This document shows positions 26,574-36,082 of a DNA stretch of 64,000 bases, in pieces (within the stretch, counting starts at the first letter, position 1; every line of letters begins with the position of its first letter). Both the position numbers and the translations under genes were made by a program. Below the pieces are notes generated by a model that saw only the letters and a list, made by a program, of their open reading frames with translations, was not told the DNA's origin and searched no databases. Source of the stretch: Legionella bononiensis (GTDB lineage: Bacteria; Pseudomonadota; Gammaproteobacteria; Legionellales; Legionellaceae); the NCBI RefSeq assembly GCF_016786215.1, contig NZ_JADOBG010000020.1, positions 1 to 64,000 of the forward strand, in the 5' to 3' direction.

Positions 26574-28169
26574 ATGAAAGGAAATAAGTTACTCCGTTTA
26601 GTGCACCTGATCTTTTTTATGTGTTGCTCCAACCTTCTGTTTTCAGGATCTCAGCCTAAATTTACTATTATTCCTACAGTTGCGAATGGCAATATTGTCC
26701 AGGTTTCAAGTATTGGTAAAGCAGAGGTAACCTATCTGGTTACTAATAAAACCAAATTGCGCCGTTCGCTGGTGATGACGCCCATCACAGGTATTAGCCT
26801 GATTCGTGGTGGAGTTTCTAACTGCGCCGATTCTTTTGTGCTTGACCCTCAGCAGTCCTGTGTATTGAAACTTGAAATTAATGGAAGTCTAATACCCGCG
26901 AAAGGATATTTTGGCGGGCCGATTATTTGTAAGAGAAATGACAATGGCTCACCCGATCCCTTTTTATGTTCAGAACCTTCACAACCCCATAGTTTGAATG
27001 TCTCTGTTATTTCGCCTGGATTGGGGCGGTTTGAGTTTCGTCAGGGTGGGGTGCCAATTCCTGGAAATACCATAAGACTGGTTTCAATTGACTCAGGGGC
27101 TATTGAATTATTTAATTCAGGAACTGGAATCATTCAAAATATAACCCTTTCTTACCCAGCAGGTTATTTTACCAGTACTTGTGGTTCTACTCTTGCTCCC
27201 AATCAAGGATGTTTTCTTAATTACACCATTCCTCCCCTCCCTCCTTCGGAAACCCTGTTCATCATCGCGAATGGCCTCAATGCGAGTAATAGCCCACAAT
27301 CTTTGAAAGTCGTCGTTAATCCAGGATTTGCTCATATCACTAACTCAACAAATGGCAGTGTGACTCAATGTGGTTTTCTACCGAATGGAACTTTTAGTGC
27401 GTGTAATGATTCCGGAGTGGGTAATGCGTTTAATGGCCCAGGTGGAATTGCGCTAAATTATAATCTAAACATCGCTTATGTGGTTAATTCACTCGGAGGA
27501 ACGGTTTCTCGTTGTGTGATGAACAGTAACGGAAATTTTGTTGCATGTACTGACTATAATGGAGGGAGTACACCGTTCGTAAGTCCTGAAAGCATTACTC
27601 TGAACAATGCGGGTACTCGCGCTTATGTAACTAATGTGAATTTTGTATCAGTGTGTTCTCTCGATTCGAATGGTGCGTTTATTGATTGTCTTAATGCAGG
27701 AGGTACTGGTGTTCCTTTGACTGCTCCATTGGGGATTGTTTTAAATGATCTGGAAACCTTTGCGTATATAAGTTGTTGCGATGAAGTCGTTAAGTGTTTA
27801 ATAAAATCTGATGGAACGTTTGGACTTTGTGTTGATTCAGGTCCTGGTAGCATTTTTACCTTGCCTAATGGCATTACCCTTAATAAACGAAATTCTATTG
27901 GCTATGTGGCCAATCAGGGCAGTCCTGGAGAAGGCATCTCATTATGCGCCATTTCAGGGGGGAATTTTACTGCGTGTACTTTATTCACATCCTCGTTATT
28001 CCAGAATCCGACTGCAATAGAATTAAATAATTCAGAAAATTATGCTTATGTCACTGATCTGAGTAATGTTGTATTGGTATGCAGGATGAACGCTAATGGT
28101 GGTCTTGTAGGTTGTGTTGATTCAGGAGCCGTCTTTAATGGGCCATTCGGAATTGCGTTATCACGTTAA
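26574..28169 (+). CDS. Secreted beta-propeller protein with YncE/NHL-like repeats
   Basis: 531 residues with an N-terminal signal (LLRLVHLIFFMCCSNLLFSG). Residues about 30-250 hold beta-rich, choice-of-anchor-like domains. From about residue 250 to the end there are six repeats of roughly 46 residues with the pattern AYVTN-x-VSVC-x-NGxF-x-C and then PxxIxLN. Each carries a pair of cysteines that could form disulfides. The repeats suggest a six-bladed propeller, function unknown. It starts 23 bases after lqsS on the same strand, so it is probably cotranscribed. In L. pneumophila lqsS directly neighbours hdeD, so this gene looks like an insertion in the cluster. Confidence 0.8.
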   Translation: MKGNKLLRLVHLIFFMCCSNLLFSGSQPKFTIIPTVANGNIVQVSSIGKAEVTYLVTNKTKLRRSLVMTPITGISLIRGGVSNCADSFVLDPQQSCVLKLEINGSLIPAKGYFGGPIICKRNDNGSPDPFLCSEPSQPHSLNVSVISPGLGRFEFRQGGVPIPGNTIRLVSIDSGAIELFNSGTGIIQNITLSYPAGYFTSTCGSTLAPNQGCFLNYTIPPLPPSETLFIIANGLNASNSPQSLKVVVNPGFAHITNSTNGSVTQCGFLPNGTFSACNDSGVGNAFNGPGGIALNYNLNIAYVVNSLGGTVSRCVMNSNGNFVACTDYNGGSTPFVSPESITLNNAGTRAYVTNVNFVSVCSLDSNGAFIDCLNAGGTGVPLTAPLGIVLNDLETFAYISCCDEVVKCLIKSDGTFGLCVDSGPGSIFTLPNGITLNKRNSIGYVANQGSPGEGISLCAISGGNFTACTLFTSSLFQNPTAIELNNSENYAYVTDLSNVVLVCRMNANGGLVGCVDSGAVFNGPFGIALSR

Positions 28170-28189
28170 CAGTTTAACCTCGGAATTTA

Positions 28190-28230
28190 ACGGCGTCATT
28201 TTAGATGGAGTTAAAATGACGTCGTTATTT
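28190..28230. terminator. Bidirectional terminator between propeller gene and hdeD
   Basis: Arms 28190-28203 and 28212-28225 match at 13 of 14 positions (GTCATTTTA core). The plus-strand copy runs into TATTT. Located between convergent genes. Confidence 0.75.
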
Positions 28231-28252
28231 AACTTGTCGGTTTATAATGTTT

Positions 28253-28816
28253 TTAGGACTGTGATGCACGTAATGATAGGGCAATAAAAATATAGGTCCA
28301 ACCATTGACTATCATGTCGATGGCAATAAATAGTCCAATTACCCAGAGAGCGCTAGCTGGCCATTGCGCTAATATCAGAACCCCAAGAATTATTGCGGTG
28401 ATACCTGCTAAAAATAACCAACCCCAACCTTTTGATTCTCGCAATACTAAAGCCATAATAATACGTGTGAATCCAATCACGATCAGTACAGCAGCTAAAA
28501 TACCAGTGATTAAGGTTGATGCCAGGAATGGGTCATAAAATACCAGACATCCTGCTGCAATATACAATACTGCAATTAAAGCCTGCCAGATAATCCCTTT
28601 CCATTCTTTATGTTTAAATACATCAATAATATGCGTTATACCGGAGACGACCAGAAGTGCGCCAAAAAAATACATACTTACCAGGGTTAAACCAACCACC
28701 ATACCCAGACCGATACAGCCTAAGAATAGAAAAAGTATTCCCAGTCCTAAAATCCAACCCCAGTTACGTTTCAATTCACCAACTATTGGTTGGTAAACTT
28801 CTTGCGAATTAGCCAT
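28253..28816 (-). CDS. hdeD: HdeD family membrane protein
   Basis: 187 residues with six predicted membrane helices in three pairs (WGWILGLGILFLFLGCIGLGMVVGL; IIWQALIAVLYIAAGCLVFYDP; WGWLFLAGITAIILGVLILAQWP), the DUF308/HdeD pattern. In E. coli HdeD supports acid resistance. The homologue is a fixed member of the Legionella lqs cluster, located between lqsS and lqsR. Here it is on the minus strand, opposite both neighbours. Confidence 0.92.
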   Translation of the reverse strand: MANSQEVYQPIVGELKRNWGWILGLGILFLFLGCIGLGMVVGLTLVSMYFFGALLVVSGITHIIDVFKHKEWKGIIWQALIAVLYIAAGCLVFYDPFLASTLITGILAAVLIVIGFTRIIMALVLRESKGWGWLFLAGITAIILGVLILAQWPASALWVIGLFIAIDMIVNGWTYIFIALSLRASQS

Positions 28817-29162
28817 AAAATATCCTTATTAAATTACCCGATTGAAAGCAGCGATGACTTCGAATTTAAGAAATTTGAAATGAAGTCACTTTAATATAGA
28901 CTAATTATCAATATGTTGTCGAATGTTCTCTGTGAGTATATCTGGGTTTCTTTCTCGGTTGAAATGAGTCAATAATCTTGAAACCAATTAAAAAAAGGTA
29001 ATCCACATTGATTGATGCATATAAATCGCAAATGATTTGGCTAAAGTAGTCAATCATGATATTTTATAGGCAGGTTTGCAGCTTGTGTGTGGATTTGATT
29101 TATAAAGGATTTTGTGCGTTTCAATAGGATTTGTTTTCGTATCGTTTTGCTCAGGAGGAGCT
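28817..29162. other. Intergenic region between hdeD and lqsR
   Basis: 346 bases between divergent genes. No gene seen. It should contain both promoters; a strong AGGAGGAG ribosome site for lqsR lies at its right end. Confidence 0.6.
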
Positions 29163-30188
29163 ATGCAACATTTCTCTATACCTACCTGTTACTTCCCAAG
29201 TACTGCGGTATTTGTAGATGATAGTCGCGATTTTTTGCTCAATTTTGTTCTGCATTTAGATGAGGGATTGGCCTATCGTGTCTTTGATTCTCCATTTAAT
29301 GCGTTGGAATGTATCCATAAAAAGCGTTGTGAATTGGAACTATTGAGTCAGCGCTGCATCAGTGAATATACAGAAGCCAAAAATTGTCCCTTGACTAATC
29401 ATACTATCAATCTGGATTTAGCTGCGATACACGCTGAAGTGTATAATTCGAGACGATTTTCGGAAATATCCGTAGTGATTGTCGATTATGCCATGCCGGG
29501 AATGGATGGTTTGGAATTTTGTAGACGAATTGAAGATACCAATATAAAAAAGATCCTGTTAACAGGCCAGGCCGATGAAAAACTTGCAATTGAAGCCTTT
29601 AATGAAGGATTAATACATCGATACATTAAAAAAAGTGATCCTGATGTTGCTGGTCTGATAATCAAGAGCATTCATGATTTGCAATTGCAGTACTTCCAAA
29701 GTATGTCCGATATGGTCGTGCGTATGCTCTCAGTAACCTCGCCAAGCTGTCTCCATGATAAAAAATTTGCTGAATTGTTTTGGGATTTATGTAAAAAGAA
29801 AGGGATAGTGGAATTTTATCTTGCTGATAATTCAGGTAGTTTTTTCATGCTGGATGATGACGCCAATATCAGTTTTTTAATTGTAAAAAATGAAGCCGAT
29901 ATGCGTCTGCATTATGATTTGGCTTTGGATAATGGAGCCAGTGAAGAGGTTTTGGACCAATTACTCAGTGGTGAGAAAATCCCTTGCTTTTGGCAGTCAA
30001 ATTCTGTGACCCCGCAATGGAATGAATGGACCAATTGTTTAGTGCCTGCTCATAAATTTGTTTCTGATGAAACCTATTATTATGCTTATGTGCAAGGTGC
30101 TGTATTGTTTGATGTTCGCCTGGATAAAATTTTATCCTATCACCAATACCTTGAAGAGTTGGATGCGGAGGAAATGTTCCTGACTTAA
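29163..30188 (+). CDS. lqsR: Response regulator LqsR
   Basis: 341 residues from the ATG at 29163, which follows GGAGGAG; upstream in-frame codons are not supported. The receiver domain has acidic VFVDDSRD, a phosphoacceptor Asp at position 108 (VVIVDYAMPGMDGLEF), a Thr/Lys pair (ILLTGQADEK, KKSD) and an unusual 40-residue insert before the Asp. The C-terminal half has no DNA-binding fold that I can recognise. In L. pneumophila LqsR controls virulence, the replicative-to-transmissive switch and competence downstream of LqsS/LqsT. Confidence 0.95.
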   Translation: MQHFSIPTCYFPSTAVFVDDSRDFLLNFVLHLDEGLAYRVFDSPFNALECIHKKRCELELLSQRCISEYTEAKNCPLTNHTINLDLAAIHAEVYNSRRFSEISVVIVDYAMPGMDGLEFCRRIEDTNIKKILLTGQADEKLAIEAFNEGLIHRYIKKSDPDVAGLIIKSIHDLQLQYFQSMSDMVVRMLSVTSPSCLHDKKFAELFWDLCKKKGIVEFYLADNSGSFFMLDDDANISFLIVKNEADMRLHYDLALDNGASEEVLDQLLSGEKIPCFWQSNSVTPQWNEWTNCLVPAHKFVSDETYYYAYVQGAVLFDVRLDKILSYHQYLEELDAEEMFLT

Positions 30189-30303
30189 TAGACAGGTGAT
30201 GGGTTAACGCACTCTATTTAAAATCTGAATTGATTAGGGGGTGTTGGTTGAGAATAAATAGATCAATTGTCAACACTCCTTTAATCGAACACCAGTTTTA
30301 TAA

Positions 30304-31620
30304 TCAGTTTTGTTGATAATTGAAAAAAGGAATATCTCGTTTATGCTCTGCTAACTTGAGTAAGCAGTCTATCACTCGAATCAGATCCTTTTTTTCGTGA
30401 TTGGAGCTGATGGATAAACGTATCAATGTTTTATTTTTTGGGGTGGCTGGCGAACAAAATACAGCTCCAAAAATATCTTCTTTTTCCAGTTCATTGCGTA
30501 ACCAAATCGTATTGGCTTCGTTTCCCGTCATGATTGGAATAATTTGTGATTTAGTGTAACCGATATTAAAACCGTGTATTAAGAGGGCTTCTCGTAAAAA
30601 CGTGGCATTGGCATGTAGTTTTTCTCGACGCCACTCTTCCCGGGAGATAATCTCCAGTGAAGATGAAAATCCAGCCAAATCATGAGGAACCAGTGCGGAA
30701 CTAAATATTGCCGGAAGTGAGGAGTAGCGTACAAATTCAATTAGCCGTTTTTTTCCCGCAATTAATCCACCTCTACCTGAAAAAGCTTTCGCCAAACTTG
30801 CCGTTATGACATCAACTTGATCGGATAGACCTAATTCGGTAACCAATCCTTTTCCATTTGGACCATAAGTTCCGAGTGAGTGCGATTCATCAACAATTAA
30901 CAAGCAATTGTATTTTTTTGCAATTTTGACAAATTCTGATAGTGGACTGATTGTTCCTGTTGTACTGTATATGGAGTCAATTGCAATAATACCTGGGCCA
31001 TGCCGCTCCAATCTTCTGCATAATGACTCTATTGAATTATGGTGAAACGGAATGGGTTTGGCATTAGCAGCTTTTACACCAGCCCAAAACGACATATGTG
31101 TATAAAAATCCAAATAAACCGGTGTGTTTCGTTTGGCCAGAGCCTGAATGATACCTACATTTGAACACCATCCTGACTGGGTAAGTAAGCTTGAGGGATA
31201 ATTCAAAAATGCGCTAAACCGTTTTTCGCAACTATCCAGCAACAAACTATTATTACTTAAAAATACAGCTGATTGCATTTGGCCATTACCGTGCTTTTGC
31301 ATGGCGTCCATCTGAGCATTAATCAATTCAGGGTGCTGGCTGATATGTAAATAATCATTACTTGAAAAAATAAGTGCGGTAGGAGTAGGTGTTTTTCCAT
31401 TAAGAATATGCCTTCCTTGCCAAGATTTTTTCACTCGATCTTCAAAGTAATGCTCCATCGCATCATTGATGAAATCAGGATAGTGTTCAGTTTCTACTCC
31501 AGCTTCCCAATTCGATGACTCTGAATTATTAGTTTCTGTATTGTTATCTTGAATTCCCATCCCTAACTCAGATTCTTGTCCATTGGCGGCAGTGTAACAT
31601 GGCTTTATCAGTTCCCCCAA
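30304..31620 (-). CDS. lqsA: Alpha-hydroxyketone autoinducer synthase LqsA
   Basis: Up to 438 residues; PLP-dependent alpha-oxoamine synthase fold. Landmarks: FSSNDYLHIS, AIDSIYSTTGTISPL, VDESHSLGTYGPNG, and the PLP-binding Lys in TASLAKAFSGRGG. This is the CqsA/LqsA pattern, making LAI-1 (3-hydroxypentadecan-4-one) in L. pneumophila. The longest frame starts at a TTG (31620). An ATG at 31560 gives 418 residues, and CqsA alignment begins only near YPDFINDAMEHY. The start is therefore open. It lies tail-to-tail with lqsR. Confidence 0.95.
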   Translation of the reverse strand: MGELIKPCYTAANGQESELGMGIQDNNTETNNSESSNWEAGVETEHYPDFINDAMEHYFEDRVKKSWQGRHILNGKTPTPTALIFSSNDYLHISQHPELINAQMDAMQKHGNGQMQSAVFLSNNSLLLDSCEKRFSAFLNYPSSLLTQSGWCSNVGIIQALAKRNTPVYLDFYTHMSFWAGVKAANAKPIPFHHNSIESLCRRLERHGPGIIAIDSIYSTTGTISPLSEFVKIAKKYNCLLIVDESHSLGTYGPNGKGLVTELGLSDQVDVITASLAKAFSGRGGLIAGKKRLIEFVRYSSLPAIFSSALVPHDLAGFSSSLEIISREEWRREKLHANATFLREALLIHGFNIGYTKSQIIPIMTGNEANTIWLRNELEKEDIFGAVFCSPATPKNKTLIRLSISSNHEKKDLIRVIDCLLKLAEHKRDIPFFNYQQN

Positions 31621-31748
31621 TAATCCTGTTCATTGGTATGAAAAGAGACGCAAAAATGCTTGAAGGCAGGGATACGTCCGCAATGCAAAATCAGCATTTA
31701 TTTCTATAATATTCATAGAGCATAATTTGATTGGATGGGGTAAAGCAA

Positions 31749-32258
31749 ATGGCAGAATATTTGCTGGATATAGCGAGTGAATCATCCTCGTTGATATTTT
31801 TTCAGAATCTGGTACCCGGAACACAGGAGTCCCCTTTTATTGATCGTTATAAGAGTGCGTGTTTGAATGATGAAAGTGCAATGACTCAGATGAGAAAACA
31901 ATTGTTGAATGAGTTTCCTCCTGTTTTGTCATTTAACCATCAGCAGAAAAAGAAATTTTATGAAGAAGAGGCACGGAATTGTCAGCAATTTTGTTGTGGA
32001 GGGATGAGCCTTGATAGTGATTTGAAGGGAAATAGTTTTCTGGAACCAAAAGATCATTATATGCTGTCTATTGGTAATGGAACACTCTACGAAGGAAGCC
32101 AGGATCAAATTAAAGACGAGATGCAAACTGATGTACGTCAAGAGCAATTCGGTAGTGCCAAGCAAGATCAATTAATATCGAGTATTAAACATTTTGATGA
32201 CCTCGTCGCTCAACGTGATCAAAAACCTTCAACATCGAAGACGTCTGAATTGGGGTAA
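31749..32258 (+). CDS. Hypothetical protein
   Basis: 169 residues from the ATG at 31749 (GGGGTAAAG upstream). No recognised family and no membrane segment. The middle is charged (HQQKKKFYEEEARNCQQFCCGG) and the C-terminal 70 residues are polar and likely disordered. A 78-base stretch of this gene (31912-31990) is echoed, with frameshifts, at 33643-33722, showing that a paralogue once existed nearby. Divergent from lqsA. An effector role is possible but unsupported. Confidence 0.6.
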   Translation: MAEYLLDIASESSSLIFFQNLVPGTQESPFIDRYKSACLNDESAMTQMRKQLLNEFPPVLSFNHQQKKKFYEEEARNCQQFCCGGMSLDSDLKGNSFLEPKDHYMLSIGNGTLYEGSQDQIKDEMQTDVRQEQFGSAKQDQLISSIKHFDDLVAQRDQKPSTSKTSELG

Positions 32259-32480
32259 AAATCTGAAAAGTATACCCACAATCCTTTTAATACGAAGCCT
32301 GATCCATTTACGGATCAATGAGAAAGATGGAAACAATCAGTTAGAACATTGTACTCTGGACGTCGATTTGTAACATGATGTGTTTACATGCCACCGATTG
32401 GTTGGCGGCATGTAGGTGTTATTAGCTGTTAGCCTGCAATCATCTTATCGATAAGAAATTGCAATCATTCACTAAGTTAA

Positions 32481-33464
32481 TCAAGCACGAACCTGTATAC
32501 CAATGTAGGGTCCATAATAAGTGACATAATTTAATCTCAATGGATCATTCGTACTCGATGCCGCGCGCCTGCCATTCATATCACTGTAATAAATGATTTT
32601 AAACCCTCCTGAAATCCCTGCATCATATTTACGAAAAACCGCAGGGATACGGTATAAAAGACCGAGATCGAAAAAGCCGTAAGGCACTAGCCGATCGCGA
32701 TTAAAACTTTGAAAATCGACAAAATTGATCGGTTGAGCAGGCGCATCATTAATGTCTCCTACCGTTCGCATATCCGACTGACCGACGATAAAACCAAGAG
32801 TCACATCATTTTTAAGGATGAGCCTATCCAACAAAGGATACTGGCTTTCAAGACCAATCACAGGGCCAATCCCTTTAAAATTACTCGTGAGTCTATGGGT
32901 AAACGAACCACCTATCCGAGAAAACCGTTGAATCAGTCGATCATTTTCATCAACGTAATGAAGTCCAGTATAAGGTCTTAACCGCCAACCTGTTTGGGTG
33001 GCGTTAACAACTGCACCGAAGGTTAATTCATAATTATTGAGATCGAAAAGAACGTTTCCAGAAGCCTCATCAAAAAATGTACCGGACACAAGAGTGGCGT
33101 TAACTACCAACATGGCATTTGGGGCCGCAATAGAAGAACCCTTCTCATGATTAAAATGCGTTGTTCTGAATTGAATATCGGCATGGTGGGCTGCTAAATC
33201 ATACTTGACAAATGCCGACCAGGATGGTTCATAAGAGGTATTGACATAATTACCGTTCGCAGCCACGATAGCAGGGGTTACAAAGACCATTTTCGTCGCA
33301 TAATCAATCATCGCACCGTCAGGTCTTAAAAATGATAGTTCACCGCCAATGGTCCATCGACAAGAGGATCCAGACGAGCAATCGTCTTTTTGCAGGCCCA
33401 TTTCTCCAGCAGTCCCTGTCATTATGAAGGACAACAAAAGTATTCCTAGTACATACTGTTTCAT
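32481..33464 (-). CDS. Legionella MOMP-like pore-forming outer membrane protein
   Basis: 327 residues with a signal peptide (YVLGILLLSFIMTGTAG). The mature start has a Cys pair (CSSGSSCRWTIGGELSFLRP), then alternating beta strands ending in YVTYYGPYIGIQVRA. This is the Legionella-specific outer membrane porin family often named after Lpg1974. It forms trimeric or monomeric beta-barrel pores; the substrate is unknown. It stands alone between a small gene and cytochrome c5. The gap to 32258 contains ACATGCC/GGCATGT arms that may end transcription of both convergent genes. Confidence 0.88.
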   Translation of the reverse strand: MKQYVLGILLLSFIMTGTAGEMGLQKDDCSSGSSCRWTIGGELSFLRPDGAMIDYATKMVFVTPAIVAANGNYVNTSYEPSWSAFVKYDLAAHHADIQFRTTHFNHEKGSSIAAPNAMLVVNATLVSGTFFDEASGNVLFDLNNYELTFGAVVNATQTGWRLRPYTGLHYVDENDRLIQRFSRIGGSFTHRLTSNFKGIGPVIGLESQYPLLDRLILKNDVTLGFIVGQSDMRTVGDINDAPAQPINFVDFQSFNRDRLVPYGFFDLGLLYRIPAVFRKYDAGISGGFKIIYYSDMNGRRAASSTNDPLRLNYVTYYGPYIGIQVRA

Positions 33465-33642
33465 CTGTGTAAAAACTCCCTATTTTCCGTGGCCAAACGT
33501 CACATCATTTACTGTCTGTGTAGCGTTCTATCTCATTTAAAATCGGTTTTTCTAAGCTTATACTGCCTTAAAAGCCAATCAAAATGGCGGGAGGAATACT
33601 AACATAAACATTAAGTTGAGTCTTGAAACTTGTTTCCAATTT

Positions 33643-33722
33643 TTTCCTCGTGTTTTGTCATGTACCGATCAGTTGAAAAGAATTTTTTTGAAGAAGAGGC
33701 ACGGAAGCGTCAGGATTTTTAT
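33643..33722 (+). pseudogene. Remnant of a paralogue of the gene at 31749
   Basis: About 78 bases closely resemble 31912-31990. They share an exact 18-base block (TGAAGAAGAGGCACGGAA) and GTTTTGTCAT. The reading frame is broken between FPRVLS-like and EEEARKRQ-like parts. It lies in the 337-base gap between the porin and cytochrome c5 genes, whose remaining bases show no gene. Confidence 0.7.
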
Positions 33723-33801
33723 GCATACTTCTTTAAATGATGCTGGAAAAAAACGTCACTTGTCGGTATGATTTTTAAATTGTAATCTTGAGGGCGCATC
33801 C

Positions 33802-34227
33802 ATGAGGTTGATTAGCGTAGCGCTGTTGACAGTTTGTTCATTTTCAATTTTTGCTTTGGATGATATAGACAGACAGGAAATACAACAAAGAATTCAACCC
33901 ATAGGTAAAGTGCGTGTTCAGGATCAGGGTAATGATACTTCTAAATCCGTGACAGAAGATGAATCAACGGCTAAAGTTCAAACCAAGGAGCCTGGTCAGG
34001 AGACTTACGAGCGCTATTGTATTGTTTGCCATCGTGACGGATTAGCGGGGGCGCCAAAATTTCGCGATACAACCGATTGGGGACCTCGATTATCCGGTAG
34101 AACAATCGATGAATTGGTCGCCTCAGCAATAAAAGGATTGAATGCTATGCCACCAAAGGGAACTTGCGTTGAATGTACCGATGCAGATCTTAAAGCTGCT
34201 ATCCAGTATATGTTGCCAAAATCATGA
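33802..34227 (+). CDS. Cytochrome c5 family protein
   Basis: 141 residues. Signal peptide [16 protein letters not shown], a spacer rich in Gln/Lys/Glu, then one haem site CIVCH (about residue 74) and the c5 motif [23 protein letters not shown] with its axial Met and two extra cysteines. A periplasmic electron carrier. The stop overlaps the dsbB start by four bases, so the two are cotranscribed. Confidence 0.93.
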   Translation: MRLISVALLTVCSFSIFALDDIDRQEIQQRIQPIGKVRVQDQGNDTSKSVTEDESTAKVQTKEPGQETYERYCIVCHRDGLAGAPKFRDTTDWGPRLSGRTIDELVASAIKGLNAMPPKGTCVECTDADLKAAIQYMLPKS

Positions 34228-34718
34228 CTAAATTTGCCTATAGAAAAACTCAATCGTTTCTTGCATTAATTACACTTTTTGTATTAATGTCATCCTTTTA
34301 TTTTCAATATATTGTGGGACTTCAGCCTTGTCCTTTATGTCTAATGCAACGTATTTGTGTTTTTTTGTTATTGGGCATTATGGGGTTGAGCCTCGGCACT
34401 CTGAAAAAGGCCCATTTTGTTAGCTTTTTGCAGATTATAGTGGCCTGCGCCGGGTTATTTTTTTCTTTAAGGCATCTATGGTTGCAGTCATTACCTGCTG
34501 GTCAAGCTCCAGCCTGTATGCCTGGTTTGGATATATTAATACGTTACTTTCCGTGGCAAACTGTAGCTAAAGCCTTATTTTGGGGGTCAGGAGATTGCGC
34601 AGAAACCTCCTGGAGCATGTTGGGAATTTCCATGCCGGGTTGGGCTGCCTTGTATTTTCTTTTTATGGCCATTACAGGACTATTCTTGTTTTTACGAACG
34701 CGCTCTTCAATTTATTAA
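34224..34718 (+). CDS. dsbB: Disulfide bond formation protein B
   Basis: 164 residues, four membrane helices. First redox pair CPLC ([10 protein letters not shown]) and second pair formed by C in APACMPGLD and C in GSGDCAE, separated by about 30 residues as in E. coli DsbB. It reoxidises DsbA using quinone. Together with cytochrome c5 it forms a periplasmic redox pair of genes. Confidence 0.95.
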   Translation: MTKFAYRKTQSFLALITLFVLMSSFYFQYIVGLQPCPLCLMQRICVFLLLGIMGLSLGTLKKAHFVSFLQIIVACAGLFFSLRHLWLQSLPAGQAPACMPGLDILIRYFPWQTVAKALFWGSGDCAETSWSMLGISMPGWAALYFLFMAITGLFLFLRTRSSIY

Positions 34719-34776
34719 CTGGTAATAATGATTTGATTTGGCTATGATTGCTCTTTTTTTGAGTTATCTCTTTTAG

Positions 34777-35928
34777 ATGAATAAATTTTCTTGCGAAGTG
34801 CTTTACCGGCATGCCGGCACTAAAGCACGTGTTACCCGTGTTACGACCCCTCATGGCGAGTTTATCACTCCGGTGTTTATGCCCGTGGGAACTCGTGCAG
34901 GAGTAAATAACATGACTCCAAGAGAATTATTAGCAGCAGGCAGTCAGATTATTTTAGGTGGTAATACCTATCATATGCTGTGCGCTCCCGGGATGACCGT
35001 TATTAAACAGGCGGGTGGTATGCATCCGTTTATGGGATGGCATGGTCCCATGTTAACCGATAGCGGTGGTTTTCAGGTGTTCAGTTTATCCAAAAATAAA
35101 GAGATTTGTACTATTGATGAGGAAGGGGCTCATTTTAAACTTCCTGGCAGCCAGGGTTTGATTCATATGACTCCAGAGATGTCGTTGGAAACACAAAAAA
35201 TCATTGGCGCAGACATCATCATGGCCTTTGATCAATGTACTCCCGATAGTTGCTCCAAAGATGAAGTCGCTCATATTATGTCTCGTACCCATCGTTGGTT
35301 AAAACAGTCCGTGAATTATCATCTTGAGCATCCAGATTCACGTTATGGGAATCAACAAGCTTTATTTGGTATCGTTCAAGGTGGTATTTTCGAGGATTTA
35401 CGACGGGAATGTGCTGATTTTGTTGCTTCAATGAATACAGACGGTATTGCAATTGGTGGTGAGACTATTGGTTTTGATATGAAAACCACAGTTGAGGTTA
35501 TCCGTTGGGTTCGCGATTTCTTACCTGAAAATAAGCCTCGTTACACTATGGGCGTAGGAATGTCGCCGCAGGATCTTTTGGATGTAGTTGCAGAGGGAAT
35601 TGATATGTTTGATTGTGTTGCTCCGACACGCAATGCGAGGCATGGGGCTTTATATTGTGGTGAGTTGGTACAAGAGGGGAATTGGTTACGTTTTTCCAGT
35701 GAATATGAGAATGAACGAATTCAAATAAAAAAGTCATGTTTTGCCAATGATTTGTCCCCGGTAATGGCGAGTTGCTCTTGTTATACCTGCCTCAATTATT
35801 CACGGTCGTATTTACATCATTTATTTAAAAGAAAAGCCAATTTATTTACGGCTCTTGCCAGTATTCATAATATCCATGTACTACATGATGTTTGTGCTAA
35901 AATGCGGGCTTTGGTAATAAATTCGTAA
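34777..35928 (+). CDS. tgt: tRNA-guanine transglycosylase
   Basis: 383 residues, TIM barrel. LTDSGGFQVFSL carries the general acid/base Asp, and AFDQCTP and GVGMSPQDLLDVVAEGIDMFDCVAPTRNARHG (shown here as key blocks DCVAPTRNARHG) the nucleophile and tRNA-binding segments. The zinc site is C-x-C-x2-C ... H (CSCYTC, YLHHL). It inserts preQ1 at G34 of tRNAs with GUN anticodons, the step before QueA and QueH. Unlike E. coli, no yajC-secD follows. Confidence 0.97.
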   Translation: MNKFSCEVLYRHAGTKARVTRVTTPHGEFITPVFMPVGTRAGVNNMTPRELLAAGSQIILGGNTYHMLCAPGMTVIKQAGGMHPFMGWHGPMLTDSGGFQVFSLSKNKEICTIDEEGAHFKLPGSQGLIHMTPEMSLETQKIIGADIIMAFDQCTPDSCSKDEVAHIMSRTHRWLKQSVNYHLEHPDSRYGNQQALFGIVQGGIFEDLRRECADFVASMNTDGIAIGGETIGFDMKTTVEVIRWVRDFLPENKPRYTMGVGMSPQDLLDVVAEGIDMFDCVAPTRNARHGALYCGELVQEGNWLRFSSEYENERIQIKKSCFANDLSPVMASCSCYTCLNYSRSYLHHLFKRKANLFTALASIHNIHVLHDVCAKMRALVINS

Positions 35929-36082
35929 CTGCTCACTAACCTGGGGAATTTCATCATCATGAACGAAGTGAAGCGGGCGCAAAGCCGGTTTCAGAAAATA
36001 TGCTTCTTTCGAGATGACATCTACCGGACTTATGGAGACGTTACATCAATTCCTAACAATTTAAGATTTAACAGGAGATATA

